Shown: in pieces, positions 51,905-61,422 of the stretch
Layout: every line of letters starts with the position of its first letter
How positions within the stretch are numbered: position 1 is the first letter of the stretch
Source of the DNA: CAYJAD01 sp964369995
Lineage (GTDB): Bacteria > Desulfobacterota > Desulfovibrionia > Desulfovibrionales > Desulfovibrionaceae
DNA length: 64,000 nucleotides
Assembly (NCBI GenBank): GCA_964369995.1
Contig: CAYJHH010000003.1
Coordinates: forward strand, 1 to 64,000
Direction: 5' to 3'
Notes under the pieces: model-generated
Seen by the model: only the letters and a program-made list of their open reading frames with translations
Databases searched by the model: none
What the model was told of the DNA's origin: nothing
Made by a program: the position numbers and the translations under genes

Positions 51905-53641
51905 GTGGCAAATGGCGCTAACAAACAGGCGCAAAAAACTGCCCCGCACCTCGCACTCTCTTCTGTTGCGTCTTGTGCCTCTTTTTCTGTAGCACCTCCC
52001 TTGGCATTACACACAAAACAGCAATATGCCGTAGGAGCTTTAGGTGCCTTGGGACTTTGGCTTGGCTTCCCCAATGCTCTTGTGCACTTGCCCTTTTTGG
52101 CTTTGCTGTATCCTTGGGCTTTAGCTGTATTGGGTACACATGCCCCTTCTGCTCCTGAGGCTTTACGCCGCGGTTGGATTACAGGTTTAGGCGGTTCTTT
52201 CGCCGCCCTGTACTGGCTAGCCATACCCATTCAAAACGTGGGTGGTTTGCCATGGGCTTTGGCCATTCCTTGCGCCATGGCCATGGGGGCTTATGTGGGC
52301 TTGTATGGTGGACTTTTCTCACTTGCGGCTCATAAACTTACAGGCAGTATGCCCATATCACCTTTGCGGCGTATGGTGGCATTGGCTTGCCTATGGTACG
52401 GCTTTGAGATGCTGCGTAATGTGGCCTTTACAGGCTTCCCCTGGCTTACTTTATCCGCAGCCTTTGCCCCGTATCCACTCTTAATACAAGGGGCTTCCGT
52501 GCTGGGGGCATATGCTTTGTCAGCAGTGTATGTGGCCTTAACCTTATTTTTAACCCAAGGCCTGTGGCAGCACTTTGCTCGCACCTCTCTTAGGGCGCGG
52601 GGACAGGCTTTGGGGGCAGCTTTTCTTCTCTTGCTTTGCGTGTTAGGCTATGGCTTCTATGCACTGTACTTTTCTGCAAACGCTACCCAAGCACATGCCG
52701 AAAAAACACGCTTCCCCGTCATCATGGTGGAAGGTAACATTGATCAAAATATAAAATGGGAACCCAGAATACAGCAAGCCACATTGGGAACCTATGCCTC
52801 ATTGAGTTTAAACGCTGTGCAAGCCTTTCGCCAAGAATATTCGCAAGGCAAACCGCTGATAATTTGGCCGGAAACTGCCATGCCTTTTTTCATTGAGCAT
52901 CACCCCCTGTTGGGACGACAGCTCTTACAATTGGTACGCGCCTCCAAGGCGTCCTTTCTTCTGGGCGCTCCTGCGGCGCACATGGATGAAACAGGACAAA
53001 ACAGACCTTTTAACAGAGCGTATTCCCTCAATGAAAACGCTGAATTACTAGGTTATTACGACAAAGTACACTTGGTGCCTTTTGGGGAATATGTGCCTTC
53101 ATGGTTACAATGGAATGTTTTAGAAGGGCTTTTGCAAAGCATAGGCGCTTTTAGTGTGGGAGTGCAAGAAACCCCTTTAAAAAATACGGCTTTTAACATT
53201 CATGGCCAGGAAGTAGCCCTTGCTTTAGGCGTCCTCATCTGTTATGAGGGCATATTCCCTGAGCTTACACAAAAGCGTGTGGCTCATGGCGCCAACGTCC
53301 TTGTTATTTTAAGCAACGATGGTTGGTTTGGAGACTCACCTGCTCCTTTACAGCATTTGCAGCTCTCCCTTTTACGTGCTGTAGAGCAAGGGCGCTGGCT
53401 CATACGCACCACCAATACAGGGATTTCTGCCATTGTAGACGCTCAAGGGAGAATACATTTACAAGGTGCTCAATTTAAAGCTCAAAGTCTTACGGGCTTT
53501 GCGGCCACAAGTGTAACAACCACACTTTTCCACAAGCTTTACCCCTATATTCCTTGGGTAATGCTAGCCTTATTTGCTTATTGTCTTGGTTCATCATACT
53601 TTTTGCATAAGCGCACACATACGCGCACGCATAAACCTTAA
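51905..53641 (+). CDS. lnt: Apolipoprotein N-acyltransferase
   Basis: A 578-residue inner-membrane enzyme adding the third acyl chain to lipoproteins. The N-terminal half holds about six helices. The C-terminal nitrilase-like domain has the triad Glu323 (WPETAMPF), Lys387 (YDKVHLVPFGEYVP) and Cys446 (LICYEGIFPE). GTG at 51905 has AGGAG about seven bases upstream; a TTG at 51884 is also in frame but has no site. Confidence 0.95.
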   Translation: MANGANKQAQKTAPHLALSSVASCASFSVAPPLALHTKQQYAVGALGALGLWLGFPNALVHLPFLALLYPWALAVLGTHAPSAPEALRRGWITGLGGSFAALYWLAIPIQNVGGLPWALAIPCAMAMGAYVGLYGGLFSLAAHKLTGSMPISPLRRMVALACLWYGFEMLRNVAFTGFPWLTLSAAFAPYPLLIQGASVLGAYALSAVYVALTLFLTQGLWQHFARTSLRARGQALGAAFLLLLCVLGYGFYALYFSANATQAHAEKTRFPVIMVEGNIDQNIKWEPRIQQATLGTYASLSLNAVQAFRQEYSQGKPLIIWPETAMPFFIEHHPLLGRQLLQLVRASKASFLLGAPAAHMDETGQNRPFNRAYSLNENAELLGYYDKVHLVPFGEYVPSWLQWNVLEGLLQSIGAFSVGVQETPLKNTAFNIHGQEVALALGVLICYEGIFPELTQKRVAHGANVLVILSNDGWFGDSPAPLQHLQLSLLRAVEQGRWLIRTTNTGISAIVDAQGRIHLQGAQFKAQSLTGFAATSVTTTLFHKLYPYIPWVMLALFAYCLGSSYFLHKRTHTRTHKP

Positions 53642-53653
53642 CCACTAAAATTT

Positions 53654-54797
53654 ATGTTACAAATTGCCGAATTACGTACTCAATGCCTCGCGCTCACCAA
53701 GCGCTTTCAAACCCTTTGGGGGCGTCTTTGACCTTGCTGGTTGTCAAAAGCGCTTATCTGAGGTGGAAGAGCATTTAGCCAAGCCTGATGCTTGGAGTGA
53801 CCCTGTGGCCTTAACGCCCATGCTTCAAGAAAAACGCCGTTTGGAAGATGAAGCTGAACGACTTACTTTTTTGGCAAAAAACCATACAGATATGCAAGAA
53901 TGGCTACAGCTTGCCACAGAAGCGCAAACGCAAGGCGAGCAAGAAAATATGGATGAGGTTCAAGAGCTTTTGACTTCGCTGCAAGAGCAAGTTGCTGCCC
54001 TAGACACCCTCTTGGATGCCACAGAAATGCATATGTTACTTTCTGCTGAGGAAGATGGACATAATGCCATTTTAGAAATACATCCCGGTGCCGGCGGTAC
54101 GGAATCTCAAGACTGGGCCGAAATGCTCTTACGCATGTATACAAGATGGGCCAGCACCCAGAAGTATAAAGTGGAAGAAATGGATTATTTAAGCGGTGAC
54201 GAAGCAGGTATTAAAAGTGTGACCTTACGCATTAGCGGGCCATCTGCTTTTGGCTTACTGAAAAGCGAGCGCGGCATACACAGGCTCATTCGCATTTCTC
54301 CTTTTGATTCCTCAGGGCGTAGACATACTTCTTTTGCATCAGTAGACATTATTCCCGATGCAGGGCAAGATATCAATATAGACCTTAAAGAGTCAGATTT
54401 GCGTTTTGATACATTTCGCTCCAGTGGCCCAGGGGGGCAAAGCGTTAATACCACCAGCTCTGCTGTACGGGTAACGCATATTCCCACCGGCGTCACAGCG
54501 CAATGCCAAAATGAAAAATCTCAGCATCATAATAAAGAAACAGCCTTACAAATTTTACGCGCCAGACTGTACGATTTGGAATTGCGCAAAAGAGATGCGG
54601 AAAAACAAGCGCAATATGCCGACAAAGAAGCCATAGCTTTTGGTAGTCAAATTCGCACCTATACTTTGCATCCGTACAGGCTTGTAAAAGATCACAGAAG
54701 TAATACAGAAGTGGGCGATGTGGACGCTGTTCTCAACGGACGCATTGATATTTTTCAACACGATTACCTTTTGTACCAACATGACAAAAAACAATAA
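53654..54797 (+). CDS. prfB: Peptide chain release factor 2, expressed by programmed +1 frameshift
   Basis: The first frame starts at ATG 53654 and gives 25 codons ending CTT (53726-53728), then an in-frame TGA at 53729-53731. Skipping base 53729 continues in the +1 frame from GAC at 53730 to the stop at 54795-54797, for a total of 380 residues. The SPF motif for UGA recognition is at 215-217, and the peptidyl-tRNA hydrolysis motif GGQ at 260-262 (SSGPGGQSVN). Low RF2 lets ribosomes shift at the TGA, giving autoregulation. The next gene overlaps its 3' end by 17 bases. Confidence 0.97.
53717..53732 (+). other. prfB recoding site (GGGGG stimulator and CTT-TGA-C)
   Basis: TGG GGG CGT CTT TGA C: an internal Shine-Dalgarno-like G-run precedes the CTT TGA C slippery stop at the same spacing as in E. 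coli prfB. It directs a +1 shift into the second frame. Confidence 0.95.
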
Positions 54798-55578
54798 GCT
54801 ATCTGCTCCACATGTGACAGCTGAAGATCTTGTGCAAGAGCTTTTGCAGGCACATCGAGAACTTGTACCACAGCAAAAGGGAGAGAATATTCCCCCTTCG
54901 TACTTTGTGGTGGCTAAACTTGTGTCTAATCTTGACACAAGAGCTTGGGAAAAGATTTGCGCAGAATGTCTGCCTGAAGGATGGTACACTTTAGAACTTA
55001 GCGAAATGAGCGCTTTTGTTCATATGGCTAATTTAGCTGCAGATAAAAAATTACAATCCTCTGAGCTTATGGGGCAAATGCTTTTGGCTTCCCCCTTTTT
55101 GCTTCAAGCAGAAAAAGAAATCATTCGTGCAAAAAGAGGTACAGCGCCCCTTTCCATGGCGCGTTTTGCCTTTGAAACCACCCATACCATAGACCACCAC
55201 ACAGCTAAGCAAATATTACGTGAAGCTGTTCAAGAACATGCAGAAATTTGCGACACCCTTGGCATGCTTGATGCCACAAGTTTTGCTCTCATTTTGCCAG
55301 GAGCTAAGCCTTTTAAAGCGCAAAGCCTTGTGGAAAACATCATAGATGAATGCTATGGGCAAAAGCTCCCCATTTATGCCGGTATTGCCAATATCTCTCC
55401 TGATGCCTGCAATGTACAAAATCTGTTAGAAAATGCTGCCGATGCCTTGCAACAAGCTGTGCAAGACCATGTCCCCTTACGCATGTATAAAAAACCAGCT
55501 AAAAGCCTTGATGAGACGCGAACGCTTGTGCTATCCCATGAGAAACGCTTCCTTTTTGGCGGAGGCGATGAGGTATAA
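54781..55578 (+). CDS. Degenerate GGDEF-like protein, catalytically unlikely
   Basis: A 265-residue soluble protein. The C-terminal half follows the GGDEF fold pattern (IIRAKRGTAPLSMARFAFE..., TLGMLDATSFALILPGA, LPIYAGIANISPDACNVQNLLENAADAL...), but the active-site turn reads LDATSF instead of GGDEF, so cyclase activity is not expected. It may be a c-di-GMP receptor or a scaffold. It starts inside the end of prfB and ends one base before the flhG-like gene. The final GGGDEV is not the active site but overlaps the next gene's ribosome-binding site. Confidence 0.7.
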   Translation: MTKNNKLSAPHVTAEDLVQELLQAHRELVPQQKGENIPPSYFVVAKLVSNLDTRAWEKICAECLPEGWYTLELSEMSAFVHMANLAADKKLQSSELMGQMLLASPFLLQAEKEIIRAKRGTAPLSMARFAFETTHTIDHHTAKQILREAVQEHAEICDTLGMLDATSFALILPGAKPFKAQSLVENIIDECYGQKLPIYAGIANISPDACNVQNLLENAADALQQAVQDHVPLRMYKKPAKSLDETRTLVLSHEKRFLFGGGDEV

Positions 55579-55579
55579 T

Positions 55580-56377
55580 ATGTCCAATACAACTATGAGT
55601 GTTTGCATCATGAGCGGCAAGGGCGGTGTTGGCAAAACCAATATCACGCTTAACCTTGCCTACGCTCTTCAGCATATGGGGCTACCATCTATTTTAATGG
55701 ACTGTGACATGGGTTTGGCGAACCTTGATGTGCTACTGGGCATTACCCCTGAAAAAACCATGCAAGATGCCTTGCTTGGGCATTGCGATATGAAAGACGT
55801 GGTGCATAAAGTTGATACAGGATTAGATATTTTACCTGCGGCTTCCGGCATGCCTGAATTGGTAGAACTAGACGAAGATCAGCGTGAAATTTTACTTAAG
55901 CGTATTAACCCTTTATTGTCTGAATATCACTATGTCTTCATGGATCTTGGCGCCGGAATTACCGACATGGTACAAGCCTTTGCTGCCATGGCCGCCGTGC
56001 GTATTGTTGTTATTACGCCAGAGCCCACATCTCTCACAGACAGTTATGCTCTTATGAAAATTTTGCATACCAATCACGGCGTGCGAGATTTTATGATCAT
56101 TGTGAATCAGGTGGAAAATGCCAAAGAAGAAAAGAAAGCATTTGCCACCTTACATATGGCCTGTCAAAGATTTTTGGGCATTGAACCCACGCTGCTTGGA
56201 TCTGTGCGTTTTGATCCAAAACTCATGGAAGCAGTGCGCCAACAAAAGGCCTTTTTAACCAATGCCAACGGCTCACCTGCTGGGGTAGATATTCAAGCTA
56301 TAGCACAAAAAATTCAAAGAATACGCTTAAGTACATTGGATGAGCTTGAAAATAGAAATGTTTTACACATAAGCTAA
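55580..56377 (+). CDS. flhG: FlhG/MinD-family ATPase
   Basis: A 265-residue ParA/MinD-type ATPase. The deviant Walker A is SGKGGVGKTN at residues 12-21, with DCDMGLANLDVLLG and VFMDLGAGI as the later nucleotide sites. The FlhG branch controls flagellar number and placement in many polar flagellates; a MinD role in division is the alternative. The ATG follows GAGG by seven bases, in a region shared with the end of the previous gene. Confidence 0.85.
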   Translation: MSNTTMSVCIMSGKGGVGKTNITLNLAYALQHMGLPSILMDCDMGLANLDVLLGITPEKTMQDALLGHCDMKDVVHKVDTGLDILPAASGMPELVELDEDQREILLKRINPLLSEYHYVFMDLGAGITDMVQAFAAMAAVRIVVITPEPTSLTDSYALMKILHTNHGVRDFMIIVNQVENAKEEKKAFATLHMACQRFLGIEPTLLGSVRFDPKLMEAVRQQKAFLTNANGSPAGVDIQAIAQKIQRIRLSTLDELENRNVLHIS

Positions 56378-56460
56378 GAATAAATATTTACTTTTATATG
56401 AAAATTCTGTAGCTTACGATATGTAGCTCACACTACTAGTTTATTTTTTTTGGAGAAATT

Positions 56461-56736
56461 ATGAATAAAAGCGAACTTATTAAGGCACTTGCAGAAGAAG
56501 CCAACCTGCCTATGGAAGACGCCTCCCTTGTGGTGACAACTTTTGTAGACTGCATGAAAGATTCCTTACTCGCCGGCGAAAGAGTAGAAATTCGCGGCTT
56601 TGGTTCCTTTAAAGTTAAAGAGTATGAAGGCTATACAGGACGCAACCCCAAAACAGGCGATTCTGTTACCGTTGAGCCTAAACGCCTTCCCTTTTTCCGT
56701 GCAGGCAAGGAACTAAAAGAATACTTAAACCAATAG
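56461..56736 (+). CDS. HU/IHF-family DNA-binding protein
   Basis: A 91-residue nucleoid protein. The family signature lies in the middle (RVEIRGFGSFKVKEYEGYTGRNPKTG), with the beta-arm residues for DNA minor-groove binding. TTTGGAG lies before the ATG. It may be HU or an IHF subunit; sequence alone does not decide. Confidence 0.92.
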   Translation: MNKSELIKALAEEANLPMEDASLVVTTFVDCMKDSLLAGERVEIRGFGSFKVKEYEGYTGRNPKTGDSVTVEPKRLPFFRAGKELKEYLNQ

Positions 56737-56790
56737 TAGCCTTAGTTTTATAAAATTTTTTTATTTTTGTTGCTAGTACGAGGGAATTTT

Positions 56791-57672
56791 ATGGTATTTG
56801 CTGGCGCATTTACAGCTTTGGTGACGCCATTTACTGCTGGCGCGGTGGACGAAAAGGCCTATCGCGCCTTTATTGAATGGCAAATCGAGCAAGGTATTGA
56901 CGGTCTTGTCCCCTGTGGAACTACAGGTGAATCTGCTACTTTAACTCATGAAGAACATGAAAAAGTTATTGAAATCTGTATAGACCAAGCAAAAGGACGC
57001 GTTCCTGTGCTTGCTGGAGCAGGCTCCAATAATACTGATGAAGCCATTAGGCTTACTAAATTTGCCAAAGCAGCAGGCGCAGACGGCGCTTTGCTCATTA
57101 CCCCCTATTACAATAAACCCACTCAAGAAGGCTTGTACCAACACTACAAAGCCATCATGGATGCTGTGGATTTTCCTGCTGTGCTCTACAATGTACCAGG
57201 ACGTACAGGCTGTAATCTTTTGCCTGCCACAGTGGGACGTCTTGCCAAAGACTTCAAAAACATTGTGGGTATTAAAGAGGCCACTGGCAACATTACACAA
57301 GTTTCTGACGTTATTGAAGCATGCCCAGAAAACTTCAGTGTACTGTCCGGCGATGACTTTACCGTACTCCCCTTGCTGAGTCTTGGCGGTAGAGGCGTAA
57401 TTTCAGTCGCCTCCAATGTAGCTCCTGCACTTATGGCACAGCTTTGTAAAGCTTTTGCTTCTGGTGATTTGGCTACAGCACGTAAAATCCATTATGACCT
57501 CATGCCGCTTAATCGCTCCATGTTTGTGGAAACCAACCCCACTCCCGTGAAAACAGCTTTGGCCATGATGGGTAAAATGGAAGATACCTTGCGCTTACCC
57601 ATGGTACCTCTTTCTGAAGGCAACAAAGAATACTTACGAGCAACATTGCAAGAGTGTAAGCTGTTAGCTTAA
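56791..57672 (+). CDS. dapA: 4-hydroxy-tetrahydrodipicolinate synthase
   Basis: A 293-residue lyase joining pyruvate and aspartate semialdehyde, the first step of diaminopimelate/lysine synthesis. GTTGESATLTHEEH, LYNVPGRTGCN and the Schiff-base lysine Lys162 in GIKEATGN are present. The ATG at 56791 has AGGG upstream and gives the normal length; an upstream TTG at 56767 is rejected. Confidence 0.97.
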   Translation: MVFAGAFTALVTPFTAGAVDEKAYRAFIEWQIEQGIDGLVPCGTTGESATLTHEEHEKVIEICIDQAKGRVPVLAGAGSNNTDEAIRLTKFAKAAGADGALLITPYYNKPTQEGLYQHYKAIMDAVDFPAVLYNVPGRTGCNLLPATVGRLAKDFKNIVGIKEATGNITQVSDVIEACPENFSVLSGDDFTVLPLLSLGGRGVISVASNVAPALMAQLCKAFASGDLATARKIHYDLMPLNRSMFVETNPTPVKTALAMMGKMEDTLRLPMVPLSEGNKEYLRATLQECKLLA

Positions 57673-57694
57673 ATTTTGCTTTGCTTTATCAGCT

Positions 57695-57729
57695 AAAAAA
57701 GCCCTCAGACTTTGTCTGAGGGCTTTTTT
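57695..57729 (+). terminator. Terminator after dapA
   Basis: A perfect 16-bp stem (AAAAAAGCCCTCAGAC against GTCTGAGGGCTTTTTT) with a 3-base loop and a T-run. Confidence 0.93.
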
Positions 57730-57813
57730 TATGAACAAATAACGCTCACACATCGACGTGCTCAGGAATGCACAAGTAATGCTCTCATGTCCATAAATAC
57801 AATCTTTACGCAA

Positions 57814-57847
57814 CAAAAAAAAGGGGTCTTCACTGCGAAGACCCCTT
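57814..57847 (-). terminator. Terminator of the porin gene
   Basis: AAGGGGTCTTC (57821-57831) and GAAGACCCCTT (57837-57847) pair on the minus strand and are followed there by eight T. Confidence 0.9.
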
Positions 57848-57870
57848 AGATGCACCACTATAACAAGTGA

Positions 57871-59349
57871 TTAGAAGCTGTATACGAAGCTTGTGTTGAG
57901 GTTCCAAGCATCATGTGCGTCATGGTTACCCCAGATATCGTCATCCATATCAAGAATGAGATAAGCAGCTTCGAAAGCTAAAGTAAGGTTTTCGTAGATT
58001 TTGTACTTGCTGCGGAGGCTGAACTCAAGAGCCCAGTCTTCGGTGGTGAGGTACATGCCGCTTTCAGCATTTCTTGCCCAAGCTTGAGAATTAGCACCAC
58101 GGTTGGAAAGAACACGACCGTTTTCGCCATGGTTGGTACCATTGAAGTAGTTCACAGCAAAAGTGTGGGAAAGATCTTCCATGAAGGAGAAGTTAGATAC
58201 ACGTGCACCGATACCCCAAGTACCGATAAGAGTGTTACCGATTACACCTTCACGACCGATGTAGGTGTGACCATTAAGAGCGAAAGGAGAGAAACCATTG
58301 GTGCCGCCGGTGGTGTTGATGGTAGGCATACGCTCAGAACCATCGCTAATATCGCCGTCATCACCGGTGCTATACCAGAAGTACAAACCAGGAGTACCCC
58401 AATCCATTTTGTATTCAGCCAAGAGGCTACCGTAGAAACCATGACGGCTGAAAGCTTCTTCACCGAACTCAGCGGAACCGTAGTTCAAATCCCAAGCAAG
58501 GGTGAAGGGATTGTTGAAGCTTACTTTACCAGTTAAGCCTACATGCCATACGCTACCGTAAGCATTTAAGTCTTCTACTACGGAGCTATTCATCATACCA
58601 GCATTTTGAAGAGCAGCAACGCCTACAGAGTTGCTTACACCCATAACTACGTTATCAGCAAGGGCAACAGAGCTACCAGAAACGGTGGCGTAATCAATGA
58701 AGTTTCTGCCAACAGCTGCATAGGTAACCCAAGGGGTTATATTAAAATTATTGAAGGTCATGGGTAAAACAAGACCAAAGTAGTCTACGTTATCAAGGAA
58801 GTTTGTGCTGTCACTTTGGCTTTGACCATTATCAACATAGTTATCATTGAAAGGACGTGCCCAGAAAGCGGTAAGGCTAACGTTATCGTTGAACTTATTG
58901 TTCAATACGATGGCAGCTACGTCATGTACGAATACTTGAGAAGTACCGGTGGTGTAGGAAGGTAAGCCCAAAGCTTGAAGACCCATACGAATTTTCAATT
59001 CGGTGTTAGGTACAATCCAGTCAATATAAGCATGCTTTACTTCTACGGAAATGCCGTCAGTACCTAAAGCGCCGCCAATGGAAGAATCACGGTTTTTACC
59101 CCAAGTGGTTTCGCCGATTTCGAAGTACACAGTACCGGAAAGGGACTCAGAAGCAATGGCGTCGATTTGTAAACGCACACGTTGCTCAGCTTCAAAGCTG
59201 TCATCGCCCTTAAAACCATAACCTGCTGTTTCGCCCAATTCAAAGCCCATGATGAATTGACCTTTAGCCTTGAAGTCAATGGCAGAAGCGCCGGTAACAC
59301 CAGCAAATACCAAGCCTGCAGTCAACAAGAGAGTTGCTATTTTTTTCAT
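57871..59349 (-). CDS. Outer-membrane porin, Desulfovibrio homotrimeric type
   Basis: A 492-residue secreted protein. The signal peptide (KKIATLLLTAGLVFAGVTGASA) is followed by IDFKAKGQFIMGFELGE, typical of this family. A long succession of beta-strand patterns ends in a C-terminal aromatic residue (SFVYSF), as needed for outer-membrane assembly. It should form a passive diffusion pore. The ribosome-binding site is AAGGAAGG. Codons look highly regular (GAA, GTA, ACC and GGT common), in keeping with strong expression. Confidence 0.92.
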   Translation of the reverse strand: MKKIATLLLTAGLVFAGVTGASAIDFKAKGQFIMGFELGETAGYGFKGDDSFEAEQRVRLQIDAIASESLSGTVYFEIGETTWGKNRDSSIGGALGTDGISVEVKHAYIDWIVPNTELKIRMGLQALGLPSYTTGTSQVFVHDVAAIVLNNKFNDNVSLTAFWARPFNDNYVDNGQSQSDSTNFLDNVDYFGLVLPMTFNNFNITPWVTYAAVGRNFIDYATVSGSSVALADNVVMGVSNSVGVAALQNAGMMNSSVVEDLNAYGSVWHVGLTGKVSFNNPFTLAWDLNYGSAEFGEEAFSRHGFYGSLLAEYKMDWGTPGLYFWYSTGDDGDISDGSERMPTINTTGGTNGFSPFALNGHTYIGREGVIGNTLIGTWGIGARVSNFSFMEDLSHTFAVNYFNGTNHGENGRVLSNRGANSQAWARNAESGMYLTTEDWALEFSLRSKYKIYENLTLAFEAAYLILDMDDDIWGNHDAHDAWNLNTSFVYSF

Positions 59350-59368
59350 ATTAACCTTCCTTCCTTAT

Positions 59369-59443
59369 GCACTTAAGTGCGAAATTGATTGAGTTAGATG
59401 TATCCTCTAATTTTTTTTTACTCCATGAGACATTTTTTGGCAA
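59369..59443 (-). promoter_or_regulatory. Candidate promoter and palindrome upstream of the porin
   Basis: The perfect 12-bp palindrome GCACTTAAGTGC (59369-59380) lies in the leader, 20 to 31 bases before the start. Further up, on the minus strand, TTGCCA (complement of 59438-59443), 17 bases and TAAAAA (59415-59420) give a possible sigma-70 promoter. Confidence 0.4.
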
Positions 59444-60059
59444 GGGAAAAGTGCAAATTTTTTTACTTTTCTAGCCATTATGGGAGAACAAAATAATTTA
59501 CCTATATTTTTAATGTGTTATAAAAAACACTTCATACCAGTTTGCGGATAAAAAATGCTTGGTGCGTATTTTAGACCTTAAATTCAGTAAAAAAAAAACA
59601 TTTTAAGCTTGGTATGTAAAAAATTTTATACTTACTTTCGCCATGGTCTCTGCACACTCTGTTTCCTCTTTACACATACAGTCAAACCTCATAATTCCCC
59701 AACGCAAATCATGGTTATTCCGTGTACATCAAGGCGCACTTGTTATTTTCTTCATGTGCCTATCTATGGCGCTGCACTCTTTGTGACACAAGCTCCATAA
59801 ACTTTTGTACAACCTTCATTGCTAAAATGTCTATCTGTATAAAATAACGTGCCAAAGGCCTTGCCTAGCACAAAATTATGACTTATCTTACATAGGGGAT
59901 TTTTTTATATGTTACCAATTCATAGGATAAGCACACGTCCGTAGCCCCCTTCTAAGGTATAGAAATTACAGATATAAAAAAAAATCCTTGCATATGTGTT
60001 TTTTTTAACGCAAGGTGCTTGTCCATAACAACTCTGTGAATCTCTTTTGGGAGTGTCAA
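59444..60059. other. Long intergenic region before the phenylacetate-CoA-ligase-like gene
   Basis: About 600 bases with no convincing gene. A short frame at 59609-59800 lacks a site and has no family look. The clearest structure is a hairpin CCTTGC...GCAAGG (about 59990-60014) with a T-run in its loop, some 50 bases before the next start. Confidence 0.35.
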
Positions 60060-61325
60060 ATGACTCGTAAAGACCGTACCGAAGGTATTTATAATCGTAA
60101 GGAAGTGCTTGACGAAAGTGAACGCAAGCAATTTTACCTTATTCAACTCAAAGATTTGCTTTCCTATGCATACCGCTACTCGGAAGATGTAAAGAAGCGT
60201 TTTGATCGTGCGCAATTTAATGTAGACAAGTTCAAAACCTTATCTGACATCAAGCATATCCCTATCCTTAAAAAGAAAGAACTTATCTTTTTGCAATCCA
60301 TGGGGCCGCGCCTTGGTGGATTACTCACAAAGGATATTGGGGACTTAAAGCGCATCTTCCTTTCACCTGGGCCCATTTTTGACCCCGAGGATAGAGGGGA
60401 TGACTACTGGGGATATACGGAAGCATTTTACGCCGCAGGTTATCGTCCTGGCGATGCGGTGCAAGTGACTTTTAACTATCATCTCTCGCCTGCCGGACTT
60501 ATGTTTGAAGAGCCTTTGCGTAACCTTGGCTGTGCCGTTATTCCTGCTGGCCCTTCTGAGGCCATTACGCAGCTTGATATCATGCAAAAGCTTCGTGTTT
60601 CCGGCTATGTGGGGACGCCAAGCTTTTTGATGCACTTGGCTCAGCGCGCTGAAGAAAAAGGGCTGAACCTTCGCAAAGACCTTTTCCTAGAAGTGGGCTT
60701 TGTCACCGGCGAGCGCCTTTCAGAAAAAATGCGTACGCAATTAGAGAAAAAATACGATATTTTACTACGCCAAGGCTATGGCACCGCTGATGTGGGCTGT
60801 ATTGGCTATGAATGTTTCCATAAAACAGGCTTGCATATTGCCAACAGATGTTATGTGGAAATTTGCCATCCAGACACCGGCATTCCTTTAAAGGATGGTG
60901 AAGTAGGTGAAATCGTTGTAACGACTTTCAATAAGACCTACCCTCTTATTCGCTTAGCCACGGGTGATTTGTCCTATATTGACCGTTCTCCTTGCGCATG
61001 TGGACGCACAAGCCCACGCCTTGGCGCCACAGTGGGTCGTGTAGACACCACAGCCCGTATTAAGGGCATGTTTGTGTACCCGCATCAGGTAGAGCAAGTC
61101 ATGAGCAACTTTGAAGAAATCAAACGCTGGCAAATTGAAGTTACCAATCCTGGCGGCATTGATGAAATGGTGCTCTTTGTGGAAACCAGTGATTTCTCTC
61201 GTGAAGAAGAATTATTACACGCTTTCCGTGAGAAAATTAAATTACGTCCCACCTTGGAAGTGCTTACCCCAGGTAGCCTACCGCCGCAAATTCGTCCCAT
61301 CGAAGATAAGCGTGAATGGGATTAA
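60060..61325 (+). CDS. Phenylacetate-CoA ligase family (PaaK-like) AMP-binding protein
   Basis: A 421-residue acyl-adenylate-forming enzyme. The central SPAGLMFEEPLRNLG and GPSEAITQ, LLRQGYGTADVGCIGYEC (the adenylate-binding region), and IRLATGDLSYIDRSPCACGRTSPRL with the TGD motif and a Cys pair all fit PaaK-like ligases. The true acid substrate is unknown; in anaerobes these can activate aryl acids from amino acid breakdown. GGGAG lies before ATG 60060. An in-frame ATG at 60015 was rejected. Confidence 0.9.
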   Translation: MTRKDRTEGIYNRKEVLDESERKQFYLIQLKDLLSYAYRYSEDVKKRFDRAQFNVDKFKTLSDIKHIPILKKKELIFLQSMGPRLGGLLTKDIGDLKRIFLSPGPIFDPEDRGDDYWGYTEAFYAAGYRPGDAVQVTFNYHLSPAGLMFEEPLRNLGCAVIPAGPSEAITQLDIMQKLRVSGYVGTPSFLMHLAQRAEEKGLNLRKDLFLEVGFVTGERLSEKMRTQLEKKYDILLRQGYGTADVGCIGYECFHKTGLHIANRCYVEICHPDTGIPLKDGEVGEIVVTTFNKTYPLIRLATGDLSYIDRSPCACGRTSPRLGATVGRVDTTARIKGMFVYPHQVEQVMSNFEEIKRWQIEVTNPGGIDEMVLFVETSDFSREEELLHAFREKIKLRPTLEVLTPGSLPPQIRPIEDKREWD

Positions 61326-61332
61326 AAATATG

Positions 61333-61371
61333 TATGAGAGATGTGGAAGAAAACCTTTCACATCTCTCATA
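61333..61371 (+). terminator. Hairpin after the PaaK-like gene
   Basis: A perfect 13-bp stem (TATGAGAGATGTG against CACATCTCTCATA) but without a T-run. It may stop transcription weakly or protect the 3' end. Confidence 0.55.
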
Positions 61372-61422
61372 GAATGACGATATATAAAACACTTTAGCGC
61401 GTAAAGGCATTCTTATTCTGTC

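Noticed and set aside
55561..55578. GGGDEV at the end of the degenerate GGDEF-like protein as an active site
   Set aside because: It is the extreme C-terminus, outside the fold, and its bases double as the ribosome-binding site of the next gene.
59609..59800. A 63-residue reading frame upstream of the PaaK-like gene
   Set aside because: It has no ribosome-binding site, unusual composition and no family resemblance.
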